64,000 nucleotides of DNA from Adiantum capillus-veneris. Its lineage: Eukaryota; Streptophyta; Polypodiopsida; Polypodiales; Pteridaceae. The translations under genes were made by a program, and so were the position numbers. Below the pieces are notes generated by a model that saw only the letters and a program-made list of their open reading frames with translations, searched no databases and was not told where the DNA came from. The DNA lies in NCBI GenBank assembly GCA_014529385.2, contig CM043942.1, positions 107,709,141 through 107,773,140 of the forward strand, given 5' to 3'. This document shows positions 20,560 through 33,705 of this stretch, one piece after another. Numbering within the stretch: position 1 is the first letter of the stretch; every line of letters begins with the position of its first letter.

Positions 20560-22780
20560 CTTTTATGATGATGGCCTTTTTTCTAAAAAGACACTTTTTC
20601 CAAAAAAGGACTTTTGTCTCATTGTGACGCGTTGAATATTGAGACAAGTTGTACACAAGATCGTGTACACAAGACCGCTATTGTAGAATGAAAAACCGTT
20701 ATTCAAAGTCCAAAATTTGCAAAAGCTAAGCAAATTCATTGCAGAGGGGATTGTTTAAAAAAATGTAAGAGCTACAAAGCTATAATAGCATAGTTCCATC
20801 CATGCTCCAATCATTTTGGACCTTCAGTTTGTCTTCCATTCTCTTTGCAATCTGCAGACACTAACTCAAGCCCACATACCTTAAAGATTTAGTAGAATAT
20901 TTCAGTGAGTTTTGTGCTAGATTATGGTGGATAAGTTAGTGTGCCATTCATGGCATAAGCATCATTAGAATGGATTTAACTTAGGTTATGATATTGGACA
21001 CAGAGTACAACAGTTTATAGTTGCAAATGATAATTTTTATTGAGCATAATGTGCCCCTATATAGGCATATACAAGGAAGCAGCCTTTTGACACATGAACC
21101 GTATATGTGGTTGCATATACATAAACAAAAGTGGTTATGCTTTATACATGGATTGTAAGAGGTTCTTCACATGGGTTATTGACACATCACTTTTCTAGGT
21201 GGAAGAGGATTTTCACATAAGAGATGCAACAAAATCAGGCATCCCAACGTTTTGGATGTCTATTACCATCTTTTTCTTGAAAGATGCTACCGACCATAAA
21301 TCAAGTTGTGGTCACTCCATACTTAATAAGGAAGATAATTTGATGGGTTCAAGATTCCTATAACCTTGTGTAGAAGTAGGTACAATATAGGAGTAAGAAT
21401 AGAAGAAAAATATTCATTGAACCAATTTGGTTGGCCAAAGGTGTGCAAAAATTGTTGCTCCCCTAGAGGGTTCATACTTTTCCTAATTGTGTGTGTCGGA
21501 ATGGAGCCTAAATTGCTTGCTACAATATTGTAACTTACTTTGGCCTGCGGCAAATGAGGATTGAATGATTAATGAATCAAAAGTTTTGTGCCATTGTTTG
21601 AATTGTGTAATCTTTTTCAAGTTGAGTCTTTAATAAAATTCATGCGCTAGCTTTAAATTATTTCAAGTTCAAATTTAAAACCGTTTCTAAATATTTTTTG
21701 AAAACTTTCAAATATTTCAAGGAATTTTCATTTTATGTCGATAATATGTGCTTCTTGCCATGTATAGATGGAAAATGTATCTCAGTACGATGACAGATAA
21801 CTTGAACACGATGACATGCCACTTGAGCATAATGAATACCACTTCAGCATTATCCAAATGCAAATGAAGATCCCTATCTCAACCATGAACTAGCACCAAA
21901 AATTGACATGATGAGTCAAACCATGATGGAGAGTTGTTGAGCTACAAGGAATGCAATTGCTTTTTACCAAATCATTTTACGTGGCACACACTTTTGAGAG
22001 CCACTAGCATCACAAAGGGATCCCCTCCTTTAAAGATATCTGACCTACAACACAAGATATTGGTGCAACACATGCACGCTAGATTCTTACAAGTGTACAT
22101 AAAAAACCCAAACAACAACTAGATATCAATTTACTTTGTGTAGCAATGCTACTATTATTATGTTTTGGACTGCAAAGTAGATTTGAATGATCAACCTAGA
22201 ACAGGAGAAGTTGGCAAGGGACACCTAGCCTAACGAGCTCATGCTCAAGAGAAAATTGAAGGAGATCCTCCATGCAAGAAGGGCTTCACCTATCTCCCCA
22301 AGGAGACATCAAACCTTGAGCAATTGGCTACTGAAGGTATAGAACTAGCTAGCCAAGGAGAGACTCACAATCATTGCATGCTCATTGTGAGACACTAGAA
22401 GTTGAGAATGTTGGATCGAAGCTATAGACACTAGCAAGATATGAGGTAAAGTTTGGTCCCTTGGAAGAGGATATGTTGGAAGCAAGGGCAAGTGAGTCCA
22501 TGAAAACATATGAGTTTTGCCTATCATAAATCATGGGAGATTACACCCAAGATCTAAGCTAGATCTTCTCATGCAAAGCCCATCTTTAGGCAGCTACCCT
22601 TTTTGTAAAATCTCGCACTTTTGTTATAACCAAATTAATAAAATTACTTGATTTTAGAGAGAGAGAGAGAGAGAGATGTCTGATAGCCAAGGGCTTTACT
22701 TGATTAAAGATATGTTGTATTTATCACCCACAAATAGCTATGGAATCATTACAAATATGGTCATGGTCGTTGAATCATCA
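20560..22780. other. AT-rich DNA, nothing recognised
   Basis: No credible gene or repeat identified apart from a short (GA)n run near 22656-22676. Confidence 0.4.
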
Positions 22781-22789
22781 TATACAAAA

Positions 22790-23950
22790 TTGTTAGGCAT
22801 GAGAAAAAATGGAGTGCTTCTACATCATCTAGAGAGTCAATCACAAGCACCATATCATCCGCTTCCTCCACCTCTAAATAGTTTGGGTCCATATCTTCTT
22901 GATCCCACACAATTTCATCATTATAGTGGGTTTCACATGCAATTGCTTCGTGGGTCCAAAAACATCAAAAGATTTGCTTTGTAGCTCGTGTAGCTATCCC
23001 TATTGGTTTGTTGACCAATGTTACTTATAGCTTTCACTAGAGGTGGCTAATGGTAAGACTTAAATAGCCATGCGCTATAGCTCCACTTTCTCCACTCCTT
23101 CCACCAAACAGTTGTACTCAATGTCTTGATTGCATCTATGTGTCATGGATCCCCAAACATCCCTTCTCTATTGGTGTAAGCTATCTTTTGCGTGTAAGAT
23201 ACCTTGCCATTTGTATAACTATATAATTGTGTACACACTTTATTAAATAAATTGATCAACTCATTGTTAGTAGATTGATTGTGCATTTAAAACTTTGGAT
23301 CCCACACAAAGCCTGCCCCATGTAAATAGGTGCATATTTAATCCCAACATTTCTCAGCAAAAGAGACCATCATATTTTTCACTCGTGATGCAAAGGACAT
23401 GCTCTCCTTCAACTTGCAAACAACCTCATGCATGTACCAAAAGACCCGTTCAAATATGAATGCATCTTTATCAACCAAGTGTACTAGATGCATGAAAGGC
23501 TCTATAACAATGACAAAAACTTTCATATTTCTCCAGAATACTCAACAGTCACAAGTTGAACGCAGTTGGTGGCTATTGGCTCATAGCAAGGATACCTGCC
23601 AATCCAAATATGCCATCTTCTATCTGTGATTGTTTCACAAAGCCGTTTTAAAGTGAGAATAATTAAAAAGCAAGCTCTCGATGAACTTGAGCTCACTAAC
23701 GATACTTTTTCAAAGTCCTTGAGAAGAAAGTTCAAAGTGTGGGCAGTACATTGAACCCATGTAAGCTCAGGATGCTTTTTTAGATTGCATGCCCCTGCAC
23801 CTTTGTAGTTAGATGCATTGTCTGCACGATAATTATAATGCAACCAAAGGAAAGGAAACATTATACGGTGGAGAGGAGTTCATCCATTTGGGCGCGCAAC
23901 GTCAATATGATGGAATTGTTGTTGATAGCACGTTTTTCTTTGATTAGGCT
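22790..23950 (-). pseudogene. hAT-family transposase relic (DUF659 region onward)
   Basis: The minus strand reads RADNASNYKGAG...KKHPELTWVQCTAHTLNFLLKDFEKV (about 23830-23700), the DUF659 block of plant hAT transposases, in which the D of DNAS is part of the catalytic region. It continues with FMHLVHLVDKD...FWYMHEVVCKLKE (about 23490-23400), then NELINLFNKVCTQ and NREGMFGDP (about 23260-23130), and ends with WDQEDMDPNYLEVEEADDMV (about 22910-22830), a usual hAT C-terminal tail. Frames change several times and stops are present. The BED zinc finger at the N-terminus was not found. No terminal repeats or 8-bp duplication were located. Confidence 0.75.
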
Positions 23951-24282
23951 TTGTAAATTGTGTGCCAACCACACCTAGAGCTAAAGTGTCATCTATTAAT
24001 TTTGTTTTGGAGTAGGAAATATATTAGCTTTGCATGAACCACCTAGCATTTGGTTAAAATTTCCAGACATTACAACAAGAAGCATGACTTGCAGCAAAAA
24101 TATAAATATAAAGTTGACCACAATTGTGTGGTTTGCAAATATTGTTTTTAGCACAAGAATATACACCGGGAAGCTATAGAGGAATGAATGGTATCATGAT
24201 ATTGAAATAAGCTAGAGCTTGTGGGAATTGAAGAGGAGGGCTAATATGAGTAACGTCAAAGCCATTAATATTAAGCTTCTAG

Positions 24283-24705
24283 CTAGAGAAAGAAGAGCTG
24301 GTGCTGGTAGAGGGCCACGGTAGCAGTGGAGTTGAGGAAGGTGATAATGCCATAGCCACGAGCACCACGGAAGTCGCCGGTGCCACCGACAATGGCGATC
24401 TCGTTAGTGCCCGCATTGATAAGGCCTTGGAGGCTGAGGGTACCATTGAGGGAGCCGTCAGCGTAAGAGAGGACCTCCACTTCCACGCCATGGAAGTCGG
24501 CGGTGGAGCTGGCCTGGACAGTGTAGCCGCGCATGGAGCCTAGAAGGAGGGAGGAGGAGTCGACGCTCTCGGTGACGTTGAAGGCAAAGAGTTGCGTTTG
24601 GCCGAAGGTACCAGTGGAGCCGGAGGAGTCGATAGGAGTAATGAGGGTGCCTAGGTCAGGCAGCCCGAAGCCCACGTGCACGTAGTATTCCAGTGACGTT
24701 GTCAT
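24283..24705 (-). CDS. Dirigent-family protein
   Basis: An intact 140-codon frame. The sequence has the dirigent beta-barrel features in order: LEYYVH at the start, GQTQLFAFNVT, SLLLGSMRGYTVQAS, a central LSYADGSLNGTLSLQG strand pair, and the family hallmark IVGGTGDFRGARGYGIITF near the C-terminus. Dirigent proteins guide stereoselective coupling of phenoxy radicals in lignan and related wall chemistry, normally in the cell wall. Usual members are about 180-190 residues with an N-terminal signal peptide; here the ATG at 24705 gives the mature domain without one. Either an upstream exon carries the signal, or this copy is truncated at the 5' end or cytosolic. GC content is clearly higher than in the flanking DNA. 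This is the best candidate for an intact host gene in the window. Confidence 0.85.
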   Translation of the reverse strand: MTTSLEYYVHVGFGLPDLGTLITPIDSSGSTGTFGQTQLFAFNVTESVDSSSLLLGSMRGYTVQASSTADFHGVEVEVLSYADGSLNGTLSLQGLINAGTNEIAIVGGTGDFRGARGYGIITFLNSTATVALYQHQLFFL

Positions 24706-25845
24706 GATGCTCCAGTCGGGTACTCTCGGGCATTTGCACCATCATCATCATCGTTATCATGACTGTTGTGCTTATTAGAGCGCCTCCCTTCCATGACGCC
24801 ATATCCGCACACAGATGAGCACCTTAATAATATTGCTATTGTTAGCTTCGCCTACAGTGAGTAGAAATATGTACAGCTGTGTGTGTTTGTGTGTGTGTGT
24901 GCGCGCGCACGGGGAGAGAGAGCGGGAACAAGATGAATCGAAGAGAAGGGAAGATTTGACGTCGTTGGTGGTGTTCGCCACTCTTTAGAGGGCCCCCACA
25001 CTAGAGGGGGTCAGTTGTAATAGAGAAAACCTCAATTACCCTTTGGAGTCACCAAGGTACTTGACTTACCTCTCCCTCTAAAAAGTGGACACAACCACAC
25101 CTTGGATTGTTTTCACAATAAAAAAATTTGAGAGGGAGAAAGTGTATGTGTGTGTAGAGTTTTTCACTCAAACAAAAGGAAGGAAAGACAAGGACGTTCA
25201 AAATGATGCAAGCCAAATCTTCTTGAAAAGATTTAAAATTGGAAAGAAAAGACAAGGCTTTAAAGTTGAAGAATAAAAAATTAGTTTGAGGGAAATGAAA
25301 GCTACACATGGGAAAGAGAGTCAACCACATGGAGTTGGAAAAACAAGAAGAAGCTCACATTTTACTATGCATTTTTAGAGACTCCCAAAAAGATTCATAA
25401 ATTCTTAAAGAAGTGGGATGAGCCAACTACACCTCTTTGAGGTGCACTTGCTCTACCCACCCCCTTCCAAAATAACAATTACCTCACTCTTTACGTGTGA
25501 CCACCACATGCTGTGGTTAGAATCCTTGATCTAACAAATTACCCCCTCCTGTGTGGGAGGTATCTTATATCCTTTATCCATCCGCGACTTCTTCGCCTGT
25601 TTTGACTTGGACCTGGCAACAACCATCACAATGCACACGTGCTTTTGGTGTTAACGACTTTCCTTTCGCCCACCTTCTGACCTTCTAGACTTGTATTAAG
25701 AGTAGCACATTAAAATGCTCCACATATTTATACCCTCTCCCTTCAAAACATAACAATCGACACCCTTCAACCTTAGCTACAATATGCTAGCTATGTGATT
25801 TCAAAGCGAGCAAATCAAACTAGCACAAGAGCCGAAAGGAATTCA
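24706..25845. other. Upstream region of the dirigent gene, nothing else recognised
   Basis: Contains a (GT)n/(GC)n run near 24880-24910 and no convincing coding frame. A promoter is expected here but no TATA box could be assigned with confidence. Confidence 0.3.
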
Positions 25846-25849
25846 ATAT

Positions 25850-25975
25850 TAGTACTAGGGAGGTGTCACCTACGTGTACCTAATTTTTTACCCCTATATA
25901 TGGGACCCTCTATAAAATGTAGATTTTCTACCTTATAAAAACCTCCCACTGTACACTTACGTGACACCATCTGGT
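25850..25975 (-). repeat. Dispersed repeat, inverted copy
   Basis: TACTAGGGAGGTGTCACCTACGTG... is the reverse complement relative of the blocks at about 26790-26875 and 28140-28215 (GTGCACGTAGGTGATGTCTCCCTAGTA). Confidence 0.65.
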
Positions 25976-26499
25976 AAACCTTGGTGACTACCTTGGGATA
26001 AGAGCACCTCATGCACAAGGCCTTGTCATCATAGACATTTACAGTACAACAAGACCACCCCTGTCGCTCTTGCTCACAAGATAGAATCCCTTCCTCAAAG
26101 GCGCCTCACCCTCTGCTTGCTCACGGACCAGGGTCTGTTCTCAAATGGGAGAGTTCTCGTCATCTTCCTCAAACTCTGGCTACCCACGCATCTCCTCTCT
26201 TCTCATATTGGACCCCTACAATTTTTGTCCCTCCTCTTAATTTTTTCTCTAGATTTGTTTTATCTTTGTGTTGGTAGTCTGAGTGCTTGTTGCCACTTGG
26301 TGATGCATGTTTTACCACTTTTGCAGATGATGCAAATTGTAAGGTTTGGACATATCCTTTAAAGAAAAATTAAAGGATGATGCCTTAGAGAGATGGATGT
26401 CATTCGCACAACATTGGTGAGACATGATGGTTAAGTGCATACGAACTGATAATTTGATGGAGAGTATATCTCCAATGACTTCAACCTTTTTTGTGATAC

Positions 26500-26965
26500 A
26501 CATGGCATAAGGAGAGAGCTTACTCCTCCTTATACACTTGATAGGTAATGAGGAGAAACTGCACAAGAATCCTACCTAAGATGTTGAGGCAAGGAAGATT
26601 ATTCTTCAAGATGTCATGCCACCTCCTTCCGATCAAACATAAGAGGCTATCCATGCACCACATGGTGAAGAAAGAATACATAACAATGCTCCTAGTAGCA
26701 CTGGCTATGAAAAATGATAGTGGTAGAATCCTAAGGTATTCATTTATGGCTATTGTGTGGTAGGAAGTACATGTACAGTAGGGGATTTTGCTAAGGCAAG
26801 AAATATAGAGCACATAGGGGTAAAAAAGGTAGTTTTGGTGCATGTAAGTGATGTCTCCTTAGTACCATTAGTGAATCCCCCACCGAGGATAGAGCATCAA
26901 GTGGTGTTGAGATGCCAATGGGATAGCTAGTTCCTCATGTAGAGCTGGTTGCATTGATTGTAATG
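26500..26965 (+). repeat. Dispersed direct repeat, copy 1
   Basis: About 460 bases closely similar to 27841-28308: GGCATAAGGAGAGAGCTTAC... to GGGATAGCTAGTTCCTC. Fragments such as MPPPSDQT and VFIYGY hint at old coding origin, but no family is recognised. Confidence 0.8.
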
Positions 26966-27620
26966 GACATTGATAAACATTAATTTATTACATTGGATAG
27001 GTGGTTTATGGACTATGTGAAGGGATAGCAAGTTTATATATTGGGAATTTGAGCTCGTTATGAGCAATGGTCATTTTATGTTGTTCGCTTAGAGTGTTTG
27101 TAATCATTTTGAGCATTGAGAAATCTATAAATAAATAGGTGAAAGAGACAAATGCTCACTTTTGCATGGGGGAAGATTGCACCCAGTGCTATGTATTTTT
27201 CTCATCTCCTCTCTTCACCTTTCACCTCTTTGTGCCTATGCAGCACCTTCACTTTAGGAGGTGCGCACCCACGTTCTCTTCTGCTCTCTTTTGTTATATT
27301 TCTCTCTTAGATTGTGTACCACTCTTGGTTGTGTGCATGTGTGATTCATCGGGTATGTTGATCTACTGATTTGCTATTTTGTTGATTTGTTAGGCACGTT
27401 TCACCTCCATTTGTATTAGTGGATCAAAGCATGGGCTACGTTCTTCGGTCTTCATCAATCATGTCTATGGCCATTATGAAGATCAAACATAAGTCATGCC
27501 TACTTCAACTTAATTATATCGGTGTTTATTATTAATGTCCTGAGATTGCAAGTGTGTTTGGACTCTTTAAGACTTGTAAATTCTCAGTGAATAAAGATAT
27601 TATTTATGATTATAAACGAT

Positions 27621-27742
27621 CATAGAAATTAAGTATGCATTAGAATATGAAAAAATAAAGTGTTTTGTTGCATATAGCTATCATAGAAATTAAGTATTTA
27701 TTAGAATATGGAAAATATTTAAGTGTTTTGCTGCATAGAGCT
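27621..27742 (+). repeat. Two-unit tandem repeat, period 61 bp
   Basis: CATAGAAATTAAGTAT...GTTTTGTTGCATATAGCTAT starts at 27621 and again at 27682. Confidence 0.8.
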
Positions 27743-27840
27743 ATAAAAATAGCTTGTTGGTTATCTATATACATAAAAGAGAGATGATCATACATGTTGG
27801 GAAGATTGGATGCCTGTAAACATTTTTATGATAATGATAA

Positions 27841-28308
27841 ACATGGGATAAGGAGAGAATTTGCTACTCCTCATGCAATTTGATGGTTAATGAGAAGAAA
27901 GTGCACAAGAATCCCAAGGAAGGTTTTGTTTCAAGGTGTTATGCCACCTCTTTTAAATCAACCATAAGTGGCTATCCATGCACCATATGGTGAAGAAAGT
28001 ATACAAAATGATGCTCCTAGTAGCTTTGACAATGCAAAAAGTAGTGGTAGAAACCCAAGGTATTCATTTATGGTCATCATATGGTAGCAAGTGCGCGTAT
28101 AATAGGGGGTTTTCTAAGGCAATAAATATAAAATTACACTAAGGAGAGTTCCGTATATAGGGGTTAAAAGGGTAATTTTGGTGCACGTAGGTGATGTCTC
28201 CCTAGTACCATTAGTGAATCCCCCAAGTATAGAGCATCAAGTGGTGTCGATATGCCAATTATGGGATAGCTAGTTCCTTGTGGAGAGCTTGCTGCATTGA
28301 TTGTTTGC
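27841..28308 (+). repeat. Dispersed direct repeat, copy 2
   Basis: Second copy of the 26500-26965 unit, with an extra AATTACACTAAGGAGAGTTCC block near 28130. Confidence 0.8.
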
Positions 28309-28931
28309 TTTATCACTTTCATGAGGTACGTATAATACACTTTAATTAGGCATACTATAAAACAAACCCAATAAACACTAGACTGGTAACATGACACTTT
28401 TATGTCCTTAAACACTTTTGTGTCCTGTTAAGTAACCATTTTACTTTAATTATTTGAAGAGTATGAAAATGAATTTCTAGGTGCTATATATCCACGAAGT
28501 TGCCTTATGAGTTGGAAAAAAACAGACATTTTTTCTGGAATATTGGTCTCACCATTAAGCAACTTTTGCACAACATTTTTGAACCTAAACTGTGTGGAAA
28601 AACGAATCCTGTTTTTGGTTTTTTTTTTTTTGCAACTATACCACTCTAAACTTCATGTGCATGGTGGGAATCCTACCAGGGTTTATTCCTTAGATATCAT
28701 TTGGATATTGGGCTCTACTCTATTATACCTTTTTACGTACAAAATAGTAAAAACAAGAAGCAATTTACACTTAAAATGTTACAAATCTAATTTGAGTTAG
28801 TGACAAACTCAAAATATGGTAGAGATAGGGTGCTCTTGAAAAACAATAGAGTCCAAATTGCTTCTTTTCAATCTTGATCAAGATATGGTCATGAAAAGTA
28901 TACAAGGGGAAGTGTAGTTATAGTTATTGCA
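28309..28931. other. AT-rich DNA, nothing recognised
   Basis: No gene or repeat found; left flank of Copia-B1. Confidence 0.4.
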
Positions 28932-28936
28932 TCCAT

Positions 28937-29161
28937 TGTTACCATATACATGTGGTAGTGATGTGTGTGAACACACTAGGACCGTCGAGGTATTTTTTCC
29001 CTCTTTAGGAGGTTTTCCCCCCCGTGGATTGTATTACGCCCATCACTCTAGGGGTATCCATCTTTCCATGCACACTAAGTAACACACTCTCTATTGTGTG
29101 CCTTGAGCTTCCTTCATCTTCTCCAAGCTGAGTGCGTTTTCTTGCAACCCTAATTCCAACA
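28937..29161 (+). repeat. Copia-B1 5' LTR (225 bp)
   Basis: TGTTACCATATACATGTGG...TAATTCCAACA; paired with 33706-33932. Confidence 0.95.
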
Positions 29162-29163
29162 AT

Positions 29164-29174
29164 TGGTACCAGAG
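29164..29174 (+). other. Copia-B1 primer binding site (mutated)
   Basis: TGGTACCAGAG, one change from the tRNA-Met complement, two bases after the LTR. Copia-B2 keeps the exact form TGGTATCAGAGC. Confidence 0.8.
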
Positions 29175-29460
29175 AAGGTTGCGTCCTCCCGGGCTTAGTC
29201 GCCAGCATCTCCAACACACACCTGCTCATTTTCTCTGATTTTAGTGAGCTTTGGCAAGCTTTGGCTCATTTTGGCCTCTGTTTCCACTATAGGCAGTACT
29301 ACATAGGCTATTTTGTCATTTTGTGCAAAAAAAACTTCATTGTCCTTTTCTGCATAATAGGTGCCTTACAGTCTTCTACCGTTTGTGCTATATAGCACGT
29401 GTTGTTCAGGCTACATTCTTCTCTTTTCGAGGAGTTTTCACATCAGGTGCAGCATTTACC

Positions 29461-30583
29461 ATGGCTGATAACAACACAAATGTGTTGAAGATGTTTGCTA
29501 CTGAGGACGGATTGGATGGGGACAATTACCCTATGTGGACTTATATGATGCAGCATTCTCTTGTATCAAAGGGCGTCTAGAATATTGTGCAGGGCATTGA
29601 TGTACATCCTGGTTCTGAGGATGCAGGCGATGTGGAGGATGTTGTAGGTCTTGCTACAAGAATTGCTGCGCTCAAAGTTGTTTTGCCTATGATAGAACAA
29701 TCTTGTTGAGATGTAAAGGATGTGCATGCTCATTGTCTGTGAAGCGCACCATTGTTCCTCACATTTGTTCGGCAAAATCTACAAAATAGGCTTGGGATAT
29801 TTTGGCTCGTCTTTATGCAAGTCGCAATGAGGCTGAAATTGCTTTGTTGCGTAAAGAGTTGGAGTCGAAGATGATGCATGAGGAAGATGATATGGAAACT
29901 TTCCTTGCTAGTGTCAAGGATATCAATGAGCAACTTATTTCTGCAGGTGAAGTCATTTCAGACAGTTCCCTTGTGTAGACTGTTCTTGATGCCTTACCAG
30001 ATTTTTAGCAAAATTTTGCTAGTACTTGGAGACTTATGACCCAAGGAAATCTTGAAGTTGTCAAGTTTGATACATTATGCACATTGTTGTTGCAAGAGTC
30101 ACTTTCCAGAAAAAACAAGACTAGGCAGCATGCAGTTGAACAGGCTTTTATTGCTTCCCAAAGAAAGGGTGGTAACAACAATGTATCCACTTCTTATGGT
30201 TCTCCTGCGAGTGGCAGAAATTATGTTCCTAATGCTTCTGCTGGCAACAATTCCTCCAGAAATTTTGGCGATAATGGAAAAAAGAAGATGCGTTGCCATT
30301 ATTGTAAAGCTAATGATCACATAATCAAGCGGTGTTCTAAGTTGAAGGCCAAAGAGGGTGGTTCCACTACAAATGCAGCCATTGTTGAGTCTTCTATGAA
30401 AGGAGATTGTGATGCTGATGTTGATGCAGAATGGTCTTTTAGTGCAGAGTGCACTTACAATACTGTTATCCATGATTCATGCATGTCAGTTGCTACAGAT
30501 TCACATGTGTGTTATTTCCACAGTGGTGCTACAAAGCACATTAATTGTTCACCTCTCTCGAGTCTATCCCTCGTGGGAATTTA
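29461..30583 (+). pseudogene. gag: Copia-B1 gag and protease region
   Basis: Start at ATG 29461 (MADNNTNVLKMFATEDGLDG). Codon 40 is TAG (29578-29580), at the place where Copia-A has Trp; the same codon is TAG in Copia-B2. Frameshifts follow, but the capsid region is readable (AWDILARLYASRNEAEIALL, near 29790-29850; AGEVISDSSL). The zinc knuckle CHYCKANDHIIKRC lies at about 30292-30335. The protease site reads CYFHSGATKHIN, so the catalytic Asp of D-S-G is His (codon 30519-30521). All this marks a dead copy. Confidence 0.85.
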
Positions 30584-33500
30584 GTCACTTGTGCCAACAA
30601 TGCATCTTATCCGGTTCACGGAGTTGGAAAGATTGTGCTTACTATTGCAAATGGCACTTCTTTCACACTTGTTGATGCACTTTATGTACCTGGGATCAAG
30701 AAGAATATTTTGTCTGCGTCAATAGCACTGGCTAGACTTGTACTTGTAGTCACATTTGTGGATGCAGATGTACAGTTCATGATCACAGTTTAGGTGGATG
30801 AAATTGTTGCATCTGGGCTTTTGTGCCGTGGGCTGTATAAGTTCACTTTGTATGACAAGTGTGGAAAAAATTTTGCAAATGCAGTTGCAGATTCAAGGGT
30901 ATTTCAGATGCAAAACTTTGGCATGCACGTTTTGGTCATCTAAATTTTGTCAGTTTGCTACATTTGCAAAAATCTAATATGGTTGCTTCTTTGCCGCCTC
31001 TTGAAGCACCTGTCAAACATGTTTGTGAAGGATGTATTTTGGGTAAGATGCAATGTTCGAAGTTTCCAGAGGATAGTTGGATTCGTGCCACATGCAGATT
31101 GCAGCTTGTGCATAGTGATGTTTGTGGGCCCATGCAAACTCCGTCCTTGGTCAATTACCTTTACTTAGTGACTTTCATTGATGATTACTCCAGGCATGCA
31201 TGGGTATTTCCGCTTAAAGAAAAATCCGAAGTTTTTATGTGCTTCAAACAATTTCTGGCTATGGCTCAAAATGTGTCGAAATGTACTATGGGCACCCTCC
31301 ATTCCAATCGAGGGGGGGAGTATATGTCATGAATTTATTGCATTTCTGGCCAGTCGTGGGATAAAAAACCAATGTACAGTGACTTATACACCTCAGCAAA
31401 ATGGTGTTGCTGAGAGAAAAAATAGGTCACTTACGAAAATGGCATGATGTATGGTCAAAAGTCAAGCTTTACCTTATTCTTTTTTTCTTGAGACCATCAT
31501 GTGTGCCACTTATGTACTAAACAAGTTTCCTACGAAAGCTTTTCGTCTACAAATCCATATGAAGCATGGCATGATAGAAAGCCTTCTATTGACCACATGC
31601 GTGTTTTTGGTTGTTTGGCATATGCTTTAATGCCAGAAGATAGCGTAGAAAATTGGATGATAAGCTTGTCAAATGTATTTCTGTTGGTTATAGTGCTGAA
31701 AGCAAAGGTTACAGGAAACAAAGCATATTCTGGTTTCACGAGATGTAGTGTCTGTGGAACATTCTGTTCAGCCCTTGCTATCATGTAGTAGAGACAGTAA
31801 TGGAAGCTCACAGGACATTTATGACACACATTTTGCCTCTTTTCAATGGTGGAAGATCGAATGTAAATTCCAATGAGGCAAATGTACAACATATGGGTGT
31901 TTCAGTAAATGTTACAGATCAGGCTATTACTGATGCAGATGTACATGATGTACTTGATGAGGAAAGGGCTGAAAAAAATGAGCAAGCTAGAGGTATGCCA
32001 AAATGGCGTGACAATAAATTGGATGCACCTTTGTCTAGTCGTACTCATTTAGGATCTCTCCATGCATCTTACGCATCACATTGTTATGCTTTGGCTATGT
32101 CTAGCTTACATGATGTTGAGGAACCTCTGTCTTCTGATGGAGCATAGAATTCAAAAAAATGGATGGCTGCCATACAATCAAAATATGGTGCACTTATAGA
32201 AAATAACAAATGGACTTTATGTGATTTGCCTCCTGGAAAAAAGGCCGTTGGTACGAAGTCGATTTACAAGCTGAAACGCAAGCCCGATGGTGAGATTGAT
32301 TGCCATAAGGCTCGTCTTGTTGCAAAGGGTTATGCACAGAAAAAAGGCATATATTATGAAGAGACTTTTTCTCCCACTTGTCATATGACTAAGGTGAGTT
32401 TTGTATGTGTATTGGCAACTCATTTTGGTTGGGATGTACATCAATCAGAAATTGTCACTGCTTTCTTGAATGGTGACATATTTGAGGAAGTTTATGTAAC
32501 GCAGCCTCGTGGTTTTGTCAAGAAAGGACAAGAGGACAAAACGTGTAGATGTAAGAAGGCTTTGTATGGGTTGAAGCAATCTTCTCGTGCTTGGTATGAG
32601 AAAGCTGACACTCATTTGGCCAAAGAAGGATTTTGTAACAGTCCAACAGAAAGCATGAAGGTGATGTACTTCTCATTGTGGTTCTTTATGTCGATGATTT
32701 GTTGATCACTGGATCAAATGAGGGGACATATTGCTGAATTTAAGGCTGATTTGAATGCTACTTTCAAAATGAATGATTTGGGGTTATTGCATCATTACTT
32801 ACGTATATAGTTTAAGCAGTGTGATGGTGGTATTGCCTTGTGTCAGAAAAGTTACGTAGACATTACTATGTAAGTTTGGACTTGAGGATTGAAAACCTAT
32901 TGCCATTCCCATAGGAAATAGATTTGAATTTGAGTCTACATGATGTTGGTGATCCTTCTGATGTCACCACGAGAAGATGAGACCCGCATTGATATTTATG
33001 TATGCAGCACGAGGCCAGATATTGAGTTTGCAGTCTCACATGTCAGCAGATTTATGCATAGCCCATGGTCTAAGCATTGGTAGGTTGTCAAGAGGATTTT
33101 ATGCTACCTTAGTGGCACTTTACATCTTGGCTTGTTTTATCCCAAGGGGGGATCATTGCCGCCAGAATTACATGCTTTCTCGGGGCCGGTTGTTTTGACA
33201 CAAGAGTGTCCACAAGTGGTTTTTGTTTCGTGCTTGGCAGCTCATGTATATCATGGTTGAGCAAGAAGCAACCTAATGTTGCCACTTCTAGTTGTGAGGC
33301 TGAGTAGAAGGCAGTCTTCACAACTATGATTGAGTGTGTATGGATCAAACACCTTATGGCTGATTTGGGTGTTGGACATGACACTGCCAACACTATCTAC
33401 ACTGGCAGTCAGAGCCCATTGGCAGTTGCGAGGAACCCAGTTTTTCATGCTCGCACAAAGCACATTGAGGAGCTTACCACTATGTCACGGAGAGGCTCTC

Positions 33501-33700
33501 AGCAGGAGAGATCAGCTTGGCTTATGTGCCAACACAGGACAACCTTGCAGATCTTTTCACAAAGTCATTGTCTTGTGAGAAGCTTGAAAATTTCCGCAAA
33601 GCTTTGGGCTTATTCCCTTTTGTGGACTGATCATGTCCTCAGGACATGGTACTTCCCTTTACTCATGTGTCATCTCTCGTTCACCGCATCACTCCAGGGG
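30584..33700 (+). pseudogene. pol: Copia-B1 integrase, reverse transcriptase and RNase H region
   Basis: GAG-pre-integrase and integrase span about 30859-31640: LWHARFGHLN, HVCEGCILGK, LVHSDVCGP, LHSNRGGEYMS and NGVAERKNR. The second catalytic Asp is Asn here (AAT 31306-31308); Copia-B2 retains Asp. RT runs from about 32160 (LPPGKKAVGTKSIYKLKRKP, KARLVAKGYAQKKGI, VYVTQPRGFVKKG, ALYGLKQSSRAWYE) to LYVDDLLITGSN near 32680-32715, reached by a frameshift. RNase H (RPDIEF, VSTSGFCF-like, VFHARTKHIE) extends to about 33540. Multiple stops and frameshifts are present. Confidence 0.85.
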
Positions 33701-33705
33701 GGATT

